Assembly (NCBI GenBank): GCA_946886405.1
Contig: CAMPIO010000074.1
Location: 1-17,070 of the forward strand
From: an uncultured Pseudoxanthomonas sp.
GTDB lineage: Bacteria; Pseudomonadota; Gammaproteobacteria; Xanthomonadales; Xanthomonadaceae
Length of the DNA stretch: 17,070 bases
Direction: 5' to 3'
The translations under genes and the position numbers were made by a program. Below are positions 1 to 7,722 of this stretch, piece by piece. Below the pieces are notes generated by a model. That model saw nothing but the letters and a program-made list of their open reading frames with translations. It did no database searches and was not told where the DNA came from. Position 1 is the first letter of the stretch. Each line of letters opens with the position of its first letter.

Positions 1-512
1 CATTGCGGCTGGAAACGGCAGACGGGCAGGGCGTGACGGTCACCAAGGTGCCGGAAGCGCTCGACGGTGACCTGGTGAAGGTCACCGGTGTTGATCACCT
101 GGCGCAGGAAGATGGGCGCCGTCTCGCCTGGTCGGGCAAGGGCGAAGCGATTGCGGCGCTGCAATCGCACACGGCGCTCGACCTGCAGCGCGAGAGCAAC
201 GGCGACGTGATGCTGCTGACCACCTTGCGTGTGGACGCCGCGCCGAGCGGCGATGCCTGGCTGTCGGTGGGCTGCGGCACCGGATGTACCGCGCGCGTAC
301 CGCTGGCACCGGCGCTGGCGAAATTGCCGGTGGGCCAGTGGACGCGCGTCGGCGTGCCACTGAAGTGCCTGGCCAAGGCCGGCGCCGATGTCAGCAAGCT
401 GGAGCGGCCGTGGGCGATCGGCACTGCCGGCACGATGACGATCTCGGTGTCGCGCGTGGCACTGGGTGCGTTGAATGAAGCCGAGGCCAGCGTCGCATGC
501 CCGGACGCGTGA
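1..512 (+). CDS. GH3 beta-glucosidase / 1,4-beta-glucan glucohydrolase, C-terminal fragment (ExoP-type domain), 5' end outside window
   Basis: The reading frame (codons start at base 3) is open from the left edge and ends at TGA 510-512, giving about 170 visible residues. No catalytic GH3 motif is in view. What is visible matches the C-terminal galactose-binding-like ExoP domain that follows the two catalytic domains in proteobacterial glucan 1,4-beta-glucosidases: a beta-rich stretch with alternating hydrophobics, a VGCGTGC motif near residue 90, and the VGQWTRVGVPLKCLAKAG segment at about 110-128. Family knowledge: such enzymes are exported exo-glucosidases acting on cello- or mixed-linkage oligosaccharides. 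The gene converges on the LacI regulator and is separated from it by a stem-loop, so it is probably not part of the xylan operon. The function is inferred from the C-terminal domain only; another exported enzyme carrying the same domain is possible. Confidence 0.75.
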   Translation, partial: LRLETADGQGVTVTKVPEALDGDLVKVTGVDHLAQEDGRRLAWSGKGEAIAALQSHTALDLQRESNGDVMLLTTLRVDAAPSGDAWLSVGCGTGCTARVPLAPALAKLPVGQWTRVGVPLKCLAKAGADVSKLERPWAIGTAGTMTISVSRVALGALNEAEASVACPDA

Positions 513-528
513 CCACCGCGCATCCGCT

Positions 529-559
529 TGCGATGGCACCGCGTGGCGGCGTCATCGCA
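529..559. terminator. Stem-loop between convergent genes, candidate bidirectional terminator
   Basis: Arms TGCGATG (529-535) and CATCGCA (553-559) are perfect complements. The inner part CCGC-gtg-GCGG (539-549) continues the stem, with only a short imperfect step between (one G-T wobble, one G-C pair, one mismatch). The result is an almost continuous 13-bp stem with a 3-base loop. It lies between the stop of the GH3 gene (512) and the stop of the LacI gene (616). There is no T-tract on either strand, so intrinsic termination is plausible but not shown. Confidence 0.5.
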
Positions 560-615
560 TCGGTAGCGGTCGTTGATGCCTCCACGAGGCTTGCGGCATG
601 ACGATCTGCGTTGCG

Positions 616-1677
616 CTATCGCCGCTTCGGGGGCGCCGCCACCGAGTCACGGGTGACCAGCCGGTGCGGGACCACGTGGTCCATCAGCACGCGGGTGCTG
701 TCGGTCTTGCGACGGATGCTGCGCAGCAGGATATCGATGGCCGCATTCGCCATCGAAGCGATCGGTTGGTGGATGGTGGTGAGTTCCGGCCACACGGTGG
801 TGGCGGCCGAGGTATCGTCGAAGCCGACCACCGACAGGTCGCGCGGCACGTCCAGGCCGCGGCGATGCGCCACCGAGATCGCGGCCGCGCCCATGTCGTC
901 GTTGCTGGCGAAGATGGCGGTCGGCGGCTTGCGATGGGCCAACAGCTTCTCGGCGGCCTTCAGTCCGGAACGGTAGGTGTAGTCGCCCTGCTGGACGAGG
1001 TCGGTATCCACGTCGAGCCCGGCATCATGCAGCGCGGTGACGAACCCGTCGTACCGGCGCGAACTGGCGCTGAGGTCGCTGCGTCCGCGGATGAAACCGA
1101 TGCGGCTGTGGCCCTGTTCGATGAGGTGTTCGGCCATTTCCCTGCCAGCGCGGAAGTCGTCGATCCGGACGCAGGAGATGTCGTCGCTGAAACGACCCGA
1201 TGCGATAGCCACCACGGGGACACCCGCCTTCACCAGCTCCGTCACCGCCGCGCGCGATTCGCACAGCGGGGGAGGCAGGATGACGCCATCGACGCGCGCG
1301 CCCAGCGCACGTGCCGCCTTGCGTTCGGATTCGGTATCCAGGTCGTCCCAGTAATCGACCACCAGCTGGACGGCAGTGCGGGACGCTACCCGCAGCAGGC
1401 CGACCAGCAGTTCACGCAGGTAGGCGCCGCTGGGATTGGTGTAGATGAGGGCGATGCGCGTGTGTTGCGCGGCGGCCAGCGAACTGGCGGCCAGGTTGGG
1501 CGTGTAGTCCAGCTCGCGCACGGCGCGCATGACGCGCTCGCGCGTCGTGTCGCGGACCTTGCCCTGGTTGTTGATCACCCGCGAGACGGTCATGGGCGAC
1601 ACGCCGGCCAGCGCGGCCACTTCGTCGATCGTCACGCCGCTGGTCTTGCGGCGGATCGACTTTTTCGGCTTGTCCAA
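616..1677 (-). CDS. LacI-family transcriptional regulator, probable xylan-utilisation repressor (XylR-like)
   Basis: The product has 353 residues, the usual LacI-family size. An N-terminal helix-turn-helix spans about residues 15-37 (VTIDEVAALAGVSPMTVSRVINN), followed by the hinge helix (YTPNLAASSLA). A periplasmic-binding-protein-like sensor domain starts near TRIALIYTNPSGAY and includes the typical VVGFDDTSAA near the C-terminus. The start is TTG at 1677: AGGGA lies 7 nt upstream, and no ATG or GTG gives a better LacI N-terminus. The long upstream open frame only antisenses the GH67 gene. The gene is divergent from the xylan-debranching operon, whose first codon is overlapped by a LacI-type palindrome. 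That context implies repression relieved by a xylan-derived sugar. In Xanthomonas the LacI regulator XylR acts on a xyl-box; equivalence is inferred from operator similarity and gene order. Confidence 0.9.
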   Translation of the reverse strand: MDKPKKSIRRKTSGVTIDEVAALAGVSPMTVSRVINNQGKVRDTTRERVMRAVRELDYTPNLAASSLAAAQHTRIALIYTNPSGAYLRELLVGLLRVASRTAVQLVVDYWDDLDTESERKAARALGARVDGVILPPPLCESRAAVTELVKAGVPVVAIASGRFSDDISCVRIDDFRAGREMAEHLIEQGHSRIGFIRGRSDLSASSRRYDGFVTALHDAGLDVDTDLVQQGDYTYRSGLKAAEKLLAHRKPPTAIFASNDDMGAAAISVAHRRGLDVPRDLSVVGFDDTSAATTVWPELTTIHQPIASMANAAIDILLRSIRRKTDSTRVLMDHVVPHRLVTRDSVAAPPKRR

Positions 1678-1790
1678 TACGCGTTCCCTTCTTGTGCTGT
1701 GGCGTCGCCGAGCAGCGACCGGCCCGTCCGGCTTGGATATCTGGCGGGATGATGGAACAGTTCGCGCCCGCCTGTCCCCCGGACATTCGA
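1678..1790. promoter_or_regulatory. Divergent intergenic region between the LacI gene and the xylan operon
   Basis: This 113-bp gap must carry both promoters. I see no convincing sigma70 boxes; TTGGAT at 1733-1738 with AACAGT 17 nt further is the best plus-strand pair and is weak. A small inverted repeat GTCGC-cgagca-GCGAC sits at 1704-1719, inside the presumed regulator leader. The LacI ribosome-binding site (AGGGA on the minus strand) lies within 1685-1690. Confidence 0.55.
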
Positions 1791-3977
1791 ATGTTACCGC
1801 TAACCTTCCGGCGCGGCGACGGGCGGCGCAGTTGGCTGGTGGCGATGGCATTGGCCTTGCTGGCATGCGCCGGCACAGCACGGGCGGAAGACGGCTACGC
1901 GTTGTGGATGCGCTACGTGCCGGTCGACGCTGCGTCGGCGGGCGAGTATCGCGCCCAGGCGGAGGAGATCGTCGCGCCCGACCGCACTGCCACCCAGCGC
2001 GTCGCGCGCGAGGAACTGGAGCGCGGTCTTTCCGGCTTGCTGGGCAGGACGCCACGGTTGCGTACCTTGCTTGGCGACGGTCGTGCGTTCGTTCTGGGCA
2101 CACCGCAGTCGTCACCCTGGGTCGCGCCCTTCCGTGGGGAGCTGGGCACCCTGGGCGAAGAGGGCTATCTGCTCCGGTCTGCACAGGTGGAAGGGCGCGA
2201 TGTGGTTGTGGTCGCGGCACGCGAGGACATCGGCGTGCTGTACGGCGTCTTCCATCTGTTGCGCCTGCTGCAGACCGGCGTGTCGCTGGAGGGTCTGGAG
2301 GTCCGCGAGTCGCCTGCGACCACGCGGCGCGTGCTCAACCACTGGGACAACCTGGACGGTTACGTCGAGCGTGGCTACGCGGGTGGCTCGCTGTGGGACT
2401 GGCACACGCTGCCGGACTGGCAGGACCCGCGCTACACGGACTATGCACGCGCCAATGCGTCGGTGGGGATCAACGGGACCGTACTCAACAACGTCAACGC
2501 CCAGGCGTTGAGCCTGTCGCGCGAGTACCTGCGCAAGGCGGCGGCGCTGGCGGACGTATTCCGTCCGTACGGCCTGCGCGTGTACCTGAGTGCGCGATTC
2601 AGCGCGCCGATCGAACTGGGAGGCCTTGCCACTGCGGATCCGCTCGACCCCGGCGTGCAGCGCTGGTGGCGCGACAAGGCGGACGAGATCTACGCGCTCA
2701 TTCCGGATTTTGGCGGTTTTCTGGTCAAGGCCAACTCGGAAGGGCAACCCGGTCCGCAGGACTACGGGCGCTCGCATGCCGATGGCGCCAACCTGCTGGC
2801 CGACGCGCTGGCGCCGCACGATGGCGTGGTGATGTGGCGCGCCTTCGTCTACGCACACGACGTGCCCGAGGACCGTGCGAAACAGGCGTACAACGAATTC
2901 GTCGGCCTGGATGGCTCGTTCCGCCGCAACGTGCTGCTGCAGGTGAAGAACGGACCCATCGACTTCCAGCCGCGCGAGCCGTTCCATCCGCTGTTCGGCG
3001 CGATGCCGCGCACGCCCTTGATGATGGAATTCCAGATCACCAAGGAATATCTCGGCTTTGCGACGCACCTGGTTTACCAGGGGCCGCTGTACGAGGAAGT
3101 CCTGCGCGCCGACACACGGGCGCGCGGCCCCGGTTCCACCGTCGCCCGGGTCGTCGACGGCTCGCTGACCGGCCATGCGCTATCCGGCATGGCGGGCGTG
3201 GCCAACATCGGCGACGACCGCACCTGGAGTGGCTCGCACTTCGATCAGGCGAACTGGTACGCCTTCGGTCGGCTGGCATGGAATCCCCGGCAGTCTTCCC
3301 GCGACATCGCCGCCGACTGGGTCGCCATGACGTTTTCCCGGGAGGAGGACGTGGTGCGCCCGGTCGTCGACATGATGATGGCCTCGCGGGAAACGGCGGT
3401 CGACTACATGACGCCGCTGGGATTGCACCACGTGATGGCGCGCGGGCATCACTACGGCCCGGGTCCGTGGGTCGACGGAGGTCCGCGTGCCGACTGGACC
3501 TCGGTGTACTACCACCGTGCGGATCGCCATCGCATCGGGTTCGATCGCACCGCGTCGGGAAGCGATGCGGTATCGCAGTACGCACCGGAAGTCGCGCGCG
3601 ACTTCGCCGATGAGCAACGCGTGCCGGAGTCGCTGTTGTTGTGGTTCCACCACGTGCCGTGGGACCACCCCATGCGCTCCGGCCGGCCGCTCTGGGACGA
3701 ACTGGTGCATCGCTATTCGCGTGGCGTGCGGAATGTCGAGGCGATGCAGGCCACCTGGAGCCGTCTGGAGGGCAGGGTGGATGCGCCGCGCCATCGTCAG
3801 GTCGCCGCCTTCCTGCGCATCCAGCGCAACGAAGCGCAGTGGTGGCGCGATGCCAGCGTGGCTTACTTCCAGTCGCTCAACGGTCGTGCGCTGCCGGAGG
3901 GCGAACAGCCGCCGCCGCATCCGCTGGCGTACTACCAGGCACTGCAGTTCCCGTTCGCGCCGGGGGACGGACGATGA
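1791..3977 (+). CDS. aguA: GH67 alpha-glucuronidase, exported
   Basis: Releases (4-O-methyl-)glucuronic acid from the terminal xylose of glucuronoxylo-oligosaccharides. With ATG 1791 the product is 728 residues, typical for GH67. It begins with a signal peptide (RRGDGRRS, then LVAMALALLACAGTARA, probable cleavage after ARA at 32). GH67 signatures are dense: NHWDNLDGYVERGYAG near residue 180, KANSEGQPGP with Glu317 as the expected general acid, QVKNGPIDFQPREP with Asp391, and TKEYLG with Glu419 as general-base candidates by family alignment. The start is the weak point: no clear Shine-Dalgarno precedes ATG 1791, and the operator overlaps it. ATG 1749 or 1752 is in frame but has a ribosome site immediately adjacent rather than correctly spaced. 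It is first in the operon and overlaps the next gene by 4 nt. Confidence 0.95.
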   Translation: MLPLTFRRGDGRRSWLVAMALALLACAGTARAEDGYALWMRYVPVDAASAGEYRAQAEEIVAPDRTATQRVAREELERGLSGLLGRTPRLRTLLGDGRAFVLGTPQSSPWVAPFRGELGTLGEEGYLLRSAQVEGRDVVVVAAREDIGVLYGVFHLLRLLQTGVSLEGLEVRESPATTRRVLNHWDNLDGYVERGYAGGSLWDWHTLPDWQDPRYTDYARANASVGINGTVLNNVNAQALSLSREYLRKAAALADVFRPYGLRVYLSARFSAPIELGGLATADPLDPGVQRWWRDKADEIYALIPDFGGFLVKANSEGQPGPQDYGRSHADGANLLADALAPHDGVVMWRAFVYAHDVPEDRAKQAYNEFVGLDGSFRRNVLLQVKNGPIDFQPREPFHPLFGAMPRTPLMMEFQITKEYLGFATHLVYQGPLYEEVLRADTRARGPGSTVARVVDGSLTGHALSGMAGVANIGDDRTWSGSHFDQANWYAFGRLAWNPRQSSRDIAADWVAMTFSREEDVVRPVVDMMMASRETAVDYMTPLGLHHVMARGHHYGPGPWVDGGPRADWTSVYYHRADRHRIGFDRTASGSDAVSQYAPEVARDFADEQRVPESLLLWFHHVPWDHPMRSGRPLWDELVHRYSRGVRNVEAMQATWSRLEGRVDAPRHRQVAAFLRIQRNEAQWWRDASVAYFQSLNGRALPEGEQPPPHPLAYYQALQFPFAPGDGR
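1792..1805. promoter_or_regulatory. xyl-box-like LacI operator overlapping the GH67 start codon
   Basis: The sequence TGTTACCGCTAACC contains the dyad GTTAcCGcTAAC (1793-1804), palindromic except for the C/C pair at 1797/1800. From memory, the Xanthomonas XylR xyl-box is TGGTAGCGCTAACA; in the opposite orientation this is TGTTAGCGCTACCA, which matches at 12 of 14 positions. A central CG within a dyad is the LacI-family hallmark. The site begins at the second base of the chosen GH67 ATG, so repressor bound here would sit downstream of the promoter or over the transcription start. It is the only such palindrome I found in the operon region. Confidence 0.7.
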
Positions 3978-5959
3978 GGTTCGCGCTCGCGGGCATCCTG
4001 GTCATCGCATCGCTGTGCGTTGCCGCGTCGCCGCCTGCACGTGCGCAATCGGCCAGCGTCGAGCCGCTGTTGCATCCCCTGTTCCAGGATCACGCCGTCC
4101 TGCAGCGCGACGTGCCGCTCCGTGTGTGGGGTCAGGCGCGGGCGGGCGAAACGGTCTCCGTGTCCTTCGCTCGCCAGACCGTGACCACCCGCGCCGATGC
4201 CGAGGGCCGGTGGAGCGCCCGTTTGCGCCCTGTGGCGGCCGGGGGGGCGTACGAACTGGTGGCCAGGGCAGGGCAGGTCACGCAGCGGGTGCGCGATGTG
4301 CACATGGGCGACGTCTGGCTGTGCTCGGGTCAATCGAACATGGAACTGCCGGTCTGGCGCGCGCTCGACGCAAACAGCGAGATCGCGTCCGGCACCTATC
4401 CGCGCATCCGCTTGTTCACCGTTCCGCAGGCCACGGTGGTGGCGCCGCAGTCGTCGTTCCAGGGCCGGGTCGCGTGGACCCCCGCCTCGCCGGACACGGT
4501 GCGCGATTTCTCGGCCGCTTGCCTCTATTTCGCGCGCGAGCTGCAGAAGACCGTCGACGTGCCGATGGGGCTGATCCAGGCGGCCTGGGGCGGATCGCGG
4601 ATAGAAGCCTGGATCGGCGCGTCCGCCCTGCGTGCCGGCGGCGGCCATGACGATGTGCTCGATGTGCTCGCGACCTATGCCGATGATCCTGCTGCGGCGG
4701 TTGCGCAGTGGGGCCGGCAGTGGGAGCGCTGGTGGACGACGCGTCCGGATGCCGTGCCCGGCGACCTGCCATGGCAACCCGCGACGCCCGTAGGCGACTG
4801 GCGCGACGCACCCGCATCGCTGGGCGCGTGGGAGCGATGGAACATCGCCACGCTCGCCAACTACAACGGCATGGTCTGGTACCGCACGCAGGTCACGCTC
4901 ACGGCGGCGCAGGCAGCCGCCACCGCGACGCTGGAACTGGGGCCTGCCGACGAGACCGACATGACCTGGGTGAACGGCGTGGCGGTGGGCAGTCGCTACG
5001 GCGCAGGTGAGCCGCGCCGCTATCCGCTGCCGCCGGGGCGGTTGAAGCCGGGCATCAACACGGTGGTGGTCAACGTGCTGGACACCTATCGCGACGGCGG
5101 TTTGGCTGGCCCGGCGGACGCGCACGCCCTGCGTTTTGCCGACGGCACGCGCGTAGTCCTGGACACGCCCTGGCAGTACCGCATCGCGCCGTCGGACGCG
5201 TCGCCGCCGGGCGCGCCCTGGCAAGCCGCCACGGGCCTGTCGACGCTGTACAACGGCATGATCGCGCCGCTGCACGACTACGGTGTGCGCGGCATGCTCT
5301 GGTACCAGGGCGAATCCAATACCGGCGAGGCCGCCGCGTACGCCCCGTTGCTTCGCCTGCTGCGCGACGACTGGCGGCGCCGGTTCGGACCGCAGACGCC
5401 ATTTCTCGTCGTGCAACTGGCGGGCTATGGCATGCCGCCGTCCGCACCGGTGGAAAGCGGCTGGGCCCAACTGCGCGACGTGCAGCGGCAGGTCGCCGCG
5501 GAAGATCCGCGCTCGGGTCTCGCGGTCACCATCGACATTGGCGATGCGTACGACATCCATCCGCCGAACAAGCAGGAACTCGGCCGACGTCTCGCACGCC
5601 TCGCGCGCCACGTGGTCTACGGCGAACGCACGCTCGCACAATCAGGCCCCGTCGTGCGTGCAGTGTCGCGCACACCGGACGGTGTGAGCATCGCGTTCGA
5701 CGATGTCACCGGCACGCTGGTCGCCGTCGGCGCGGACAACCCCATCGGCTTCGAACTCTGCGATGCCACCCAGCGCTGCCAGTACGCCGAGGCACACATC
5801 GAAGACCGGCAGGTCGTGCTGCGCGGTCCTGTCGTCGCTGCCGCCACCCGCGTGCGCTACTGCTGGGCCGATGGCCCGATATGCACCCTTCGCGACACCG
5901 CCGGCATGCCGGCCGGTCCTTTCGAACGTTCCGTCCCTTCTGTCGAGGCGCCCCGATGA
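3974..5959 (+). CDS. CE20 / sialate-O-acetylesterase-like SGNH acetylesterase with inserted jelly-roll domain, exported
   Basis: Predicted to remove O-acetyl groups from hemicellulose oligosaccharides. The product has 661 residues with a signal peptide ending at PPARAQS (about 1-25). The SGNH nucleophile is Ser121 in WLCSGQSNMELPV. The second block, GMLWYQGESN, and the catalytic Asp527/His529 of YDIHPPNK lie far downstream. Between about residues 285 and 405 a beta-rich galactose-binding or beta-galactosidase-like module (NYNGMVWYRTQVTL, then DTPWQYRIA) interrupts the hydrolase fold. This split architecture is typical of sialate O-acetylesterase-like proteins, including the Xanthomonas acetyl-xyloglucan esterase that founded CE20. 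The ATG sits in an ATGA overlap with the GH67 stop, with GGGGGA 6 nt upstream. Sialic acid is not a likely substrate here; acetyl-xylan is inferred from the operon. Confidence 0.9.
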   Translation: MRFALAGILVIASLCVAASPPARAQSASVEPLLHPLFQDHAVLQRDVPLRVWGQARAGETVSVSFARQTVTTRADAEGRWSARLRPVAAGGAYELVARAGQVTQRVRDVHMGDVWLCSGQSNMELPVWRALDANSEIASGTYPRIRLFTVPQATVVAPQSSFQGRVAWTPASPDTVRDFSAACLYFARELQKTVDVPMGLIQAAWGGSRIEAWIGASALRAGGGHDDVLDVLATYADDPAAAVAQWGRQWERWWTTRPDAVPGDLPWQPATPVGDWRDAPASLGAWERWNIATLANYNGMVWYRTQVTLTAAQAAATATLELGPADETDMTWVNGVAVGSRYGAGEPRRYPLPPGRLKPGINTVVVNVLDTYRDGGLAGPADAHALRFADGTRVVLDTPWQYRIAPSDASPPGAPWQAATGLSTLYNGMIAPLHDYGVRGMLWYQGESNTGEAAAYAPLLRLLRDDWRRRFGPQTPFLVVQLAGYGMPPSAPVESGWAQLRDVQRQVAAEDPRSGLAVTIDIGDAYDIHPPNKQELGRRLARLARHVVYGERTLAQSGPVVRAVSRTPDGVSIAFDDVTGTLVAVGADNPIGFELCDATQRCQYAEAHIEDRQVVLRGPVVAAATRVRYCWADGPICTLRDTAGMPAGPFERSVPSVEAPR

Positions 5960-7722
5960 CCCTGTTCTCCCCGCGAAACCTCCAGGATGGCCGCACGCAC
6001 ACGCGCCGTGTCCCTGCAGCCCGCAACGCGGTGCGCGGCCTGCTGGGCATTGCGCTCGCGCTGCTGGCCGCGAGCGGCAACGCGCAGGCGGCCAAGGACG
6101 CGCCTCCCGTCTACTTCGACTGGTTCGAGTACAGCGGACGCGATGCCGCGTTCGACGCGCCATTGCCCGCCGGGCACTACCGCAATCCCGTGCTGGCGGG
6201 CTTCCATGCCGACCCCAGCATCGTCGCCGCCAACGGCAAGTTCTACCTCGTCAATTCCAGCTTCACCTACTTCCCCGGCATTCCGGTGTTCGAGAGCACG
6301 GACCTGGTGCACTGGAAACAGATCGGCAACGTCATCGACCGTCCCACGCAGCTGGATTTCGATGGCCTGAGCGTGTCGCGCGGCATCTTCGCGCCGACCA
6401 TCGAGTTCCACGACGGCCTGTTCTACGTGGTCACCACCGCGACCGACAGTGGAGGGAACTTCATCGCCACCGCCCGCGATCCAGCCGGTCCGTGGTCGGA
6501 CCCGCACTGGCTGCCGACCATCGGCGGGATTGATCCGTCGCTGTTCTTCGATCACGACGGCAAGGTCTACCTTCTCAACAACGACGAACCGCCGGGTCCG
6601 GCACGTTACGACGGACACCGCGCGATCTGGATGCAGCAGATCGACCTGGCGCGCTTCCAGCCGGTCGGTCCGCGCAAGGTGCTGATCGATGGCGGCGTGG
6701 AGCCGGAGAAGAATCCGATCTGGATCGAGGGTCCGCACCTCTACAAGCGCGATGGGTGGTACTACCTGTCGGACGCGGAAGGCGGCACCGGTCCGCAGCA
6801 CTCGCAGGTGGTATTGCGCAGCCGCGACGTGTGGGGCCCCTATGCGCCGTATGCGGGCAATCCCATCCTGACCCAGCGCGACCTGCCCGTGGATCGTCCA
6901 TTGCCGATCACGAATGCGGGCCATGCCGACCTGGTGGAGGGCCCCGATGGATCCTGGTGGGCGGTGTTCCTGGCGAGTCGCAACTACCAGCGCCGCCACT
7001 ACAACACGGGCCGCGAGACCTATCTGCTGCCCGTGCAGTGGCGCGACGGCTGGCCGGAGATCCTGCCTGCCGACCAGGCGATTCCGTATGTCGTGAAGGC
7101 GCCTTCGTGGATGCAGGGCGAGGCGACGCAGGCGCCATCCACCGGCAACTTCTCCCATCGCGATGAATTCGATGGTCCGGCGCTGGCCTCCGAATGGCTG
7201 CGCGTGCGCGTGCCCAGTTCCGCGTGGGCAGACCTGGCCGCGCGTCCCGGTTCCCTGGCGGTCCATCCCCTGGCGGAAGGATTGGAGACGTTGCGCAATC
7301 CCGCGTTCCTTGGCCGTCGCCAGCAGCACCTGCGCTTCGAGGCCAGCACGGCGATGACGACGCCTGTGCCCGGCGTGGCTGCGGGACTGGCGGCGTTCCA
7401 GAGCGAGGCGTACTGGTACTTCCTCGGAGTGCGAAGGCTGGAGGGTGATCGTGTAGCGGTCTTCCTCGAGGGCCGCGATGGCAGCGGCACCACGCGCACG
7501 CTGGCCACGCGCGACGTGGCGGCGACCGACTCACTTCGCCTGAAAATCGACGGCGACGAAGGCGACTACGGTTTCGCCTTCGACACCGGCGACGGCCGAG
7601 GATGGCAGACGTTGGCCAGTCAGGTCGATGGCACCGTGCTGAGTACCGATCGCGCCGGCGGTTTCGTCGGTGCCCTGCTGGGACCGTTCGCGCGCGACGA
7701 GCGCGCTTCGAGGAGCGAATGA
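5956..7722 (+). CDS. GH43 beta-xylosidase / alpha-L-arabinofuranosidase with C-terminal lectin-like domain, exported
   Basis: The product has 588 residues. The signal peptide has an Arg-rich n-region (THTRRVPAARNAVRG) and core LLGIALALLAASGNAQA, ending near residue 50. The five-bladed propeller contains the GH43 triad: Asp86 in FHADPS (general base), Asp193 in GGIDPSLFF (pKa modulator) and Glu258 in WIEGPHLY (general acid). From about residue 395 (SHRDEFDGPALASEWLRVR) a concanavalin-like beta-sandwich C-terminal domain follows, as in XynB-type GH43 enzymes. Start ATG 5956 overlaps the upstream stop (ATGA) and has GAGG 7 nt upstream. It would remove xylose or arabinose from oligosaccharides in the periplasm; members with this layout include both beta-xylosidases and arabinofuranosidases, so specificity is not decided by the sequence. 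Confidence 0.93.
   Translation: MTLFSPRNLQDGRTHTRRVPAARNAVRGLLGIALALLAASGNAQAAKDAPPVYFDWFEYSGRDAAFDAPLPAGHYRNPVLAGFHADPSIVAANGKFYLVNSSFTYFPGIPVFESTDLVHWKQIGNVIDRPTQLDFDGLSVSRGIFAPTIEFHDGLFYVVTTATDSGGNFIATARDPAGPWSDPHWLPTIGGIDPSLFFDHDGKVYLLNNDEPPGPARYDGHRAIWMQQIDLARFQPVGPRKVLIDGGVEPEKNPIWIEGPHLYKRDGWYYLSDAEGGTGPQHSQVVLRSRDVWGPYAPYAGNPILTQRDLPVDRPLPITNAGHADLVEGPDGSWWAVFLASRNYQRRHYNTGRETYLLPVQWRDGWPEILPADQAIPYVVKAPSWMQGEATQAPSTGNFSHRDEFDGPALASEWLRVRVPSSAWADLAARPGSLAVHPLAEGLETLRNPAFLGRRQQHLRFEASTAMTTPVPGVAAGLAAFQSEAYWYFLGVRRLEGDRVAVFLEGRDGSGTTRTLATRDVAATDSLRLKIDGDEGDYGFAFDTGDGRGWQTLASQVDGTVLSTDRAGGFVGALLGPFARDERASRSE

Noticed and set aside
561..574. GGTAGCG half of a xyl-box in the convergent intergenic region
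   Set aside because: The other half does not match and no gene starts nearby; chance half-site.
598..1752. Long plus-strand open frame over the LacI gene
   Set aside because: Shadow of the minus-strand regulator in high-GC DNA; the opposite strand has clear LacI domains and a ribosome site.
616..2220. N-terminal extension of the LacI protein by 181 residues
   Set aside because: The extension is antisense to the GH67 gene, is Arg/Pro-rich, and a TTG start with a well-placed AGGGA gives a normal LacI N-terminus.
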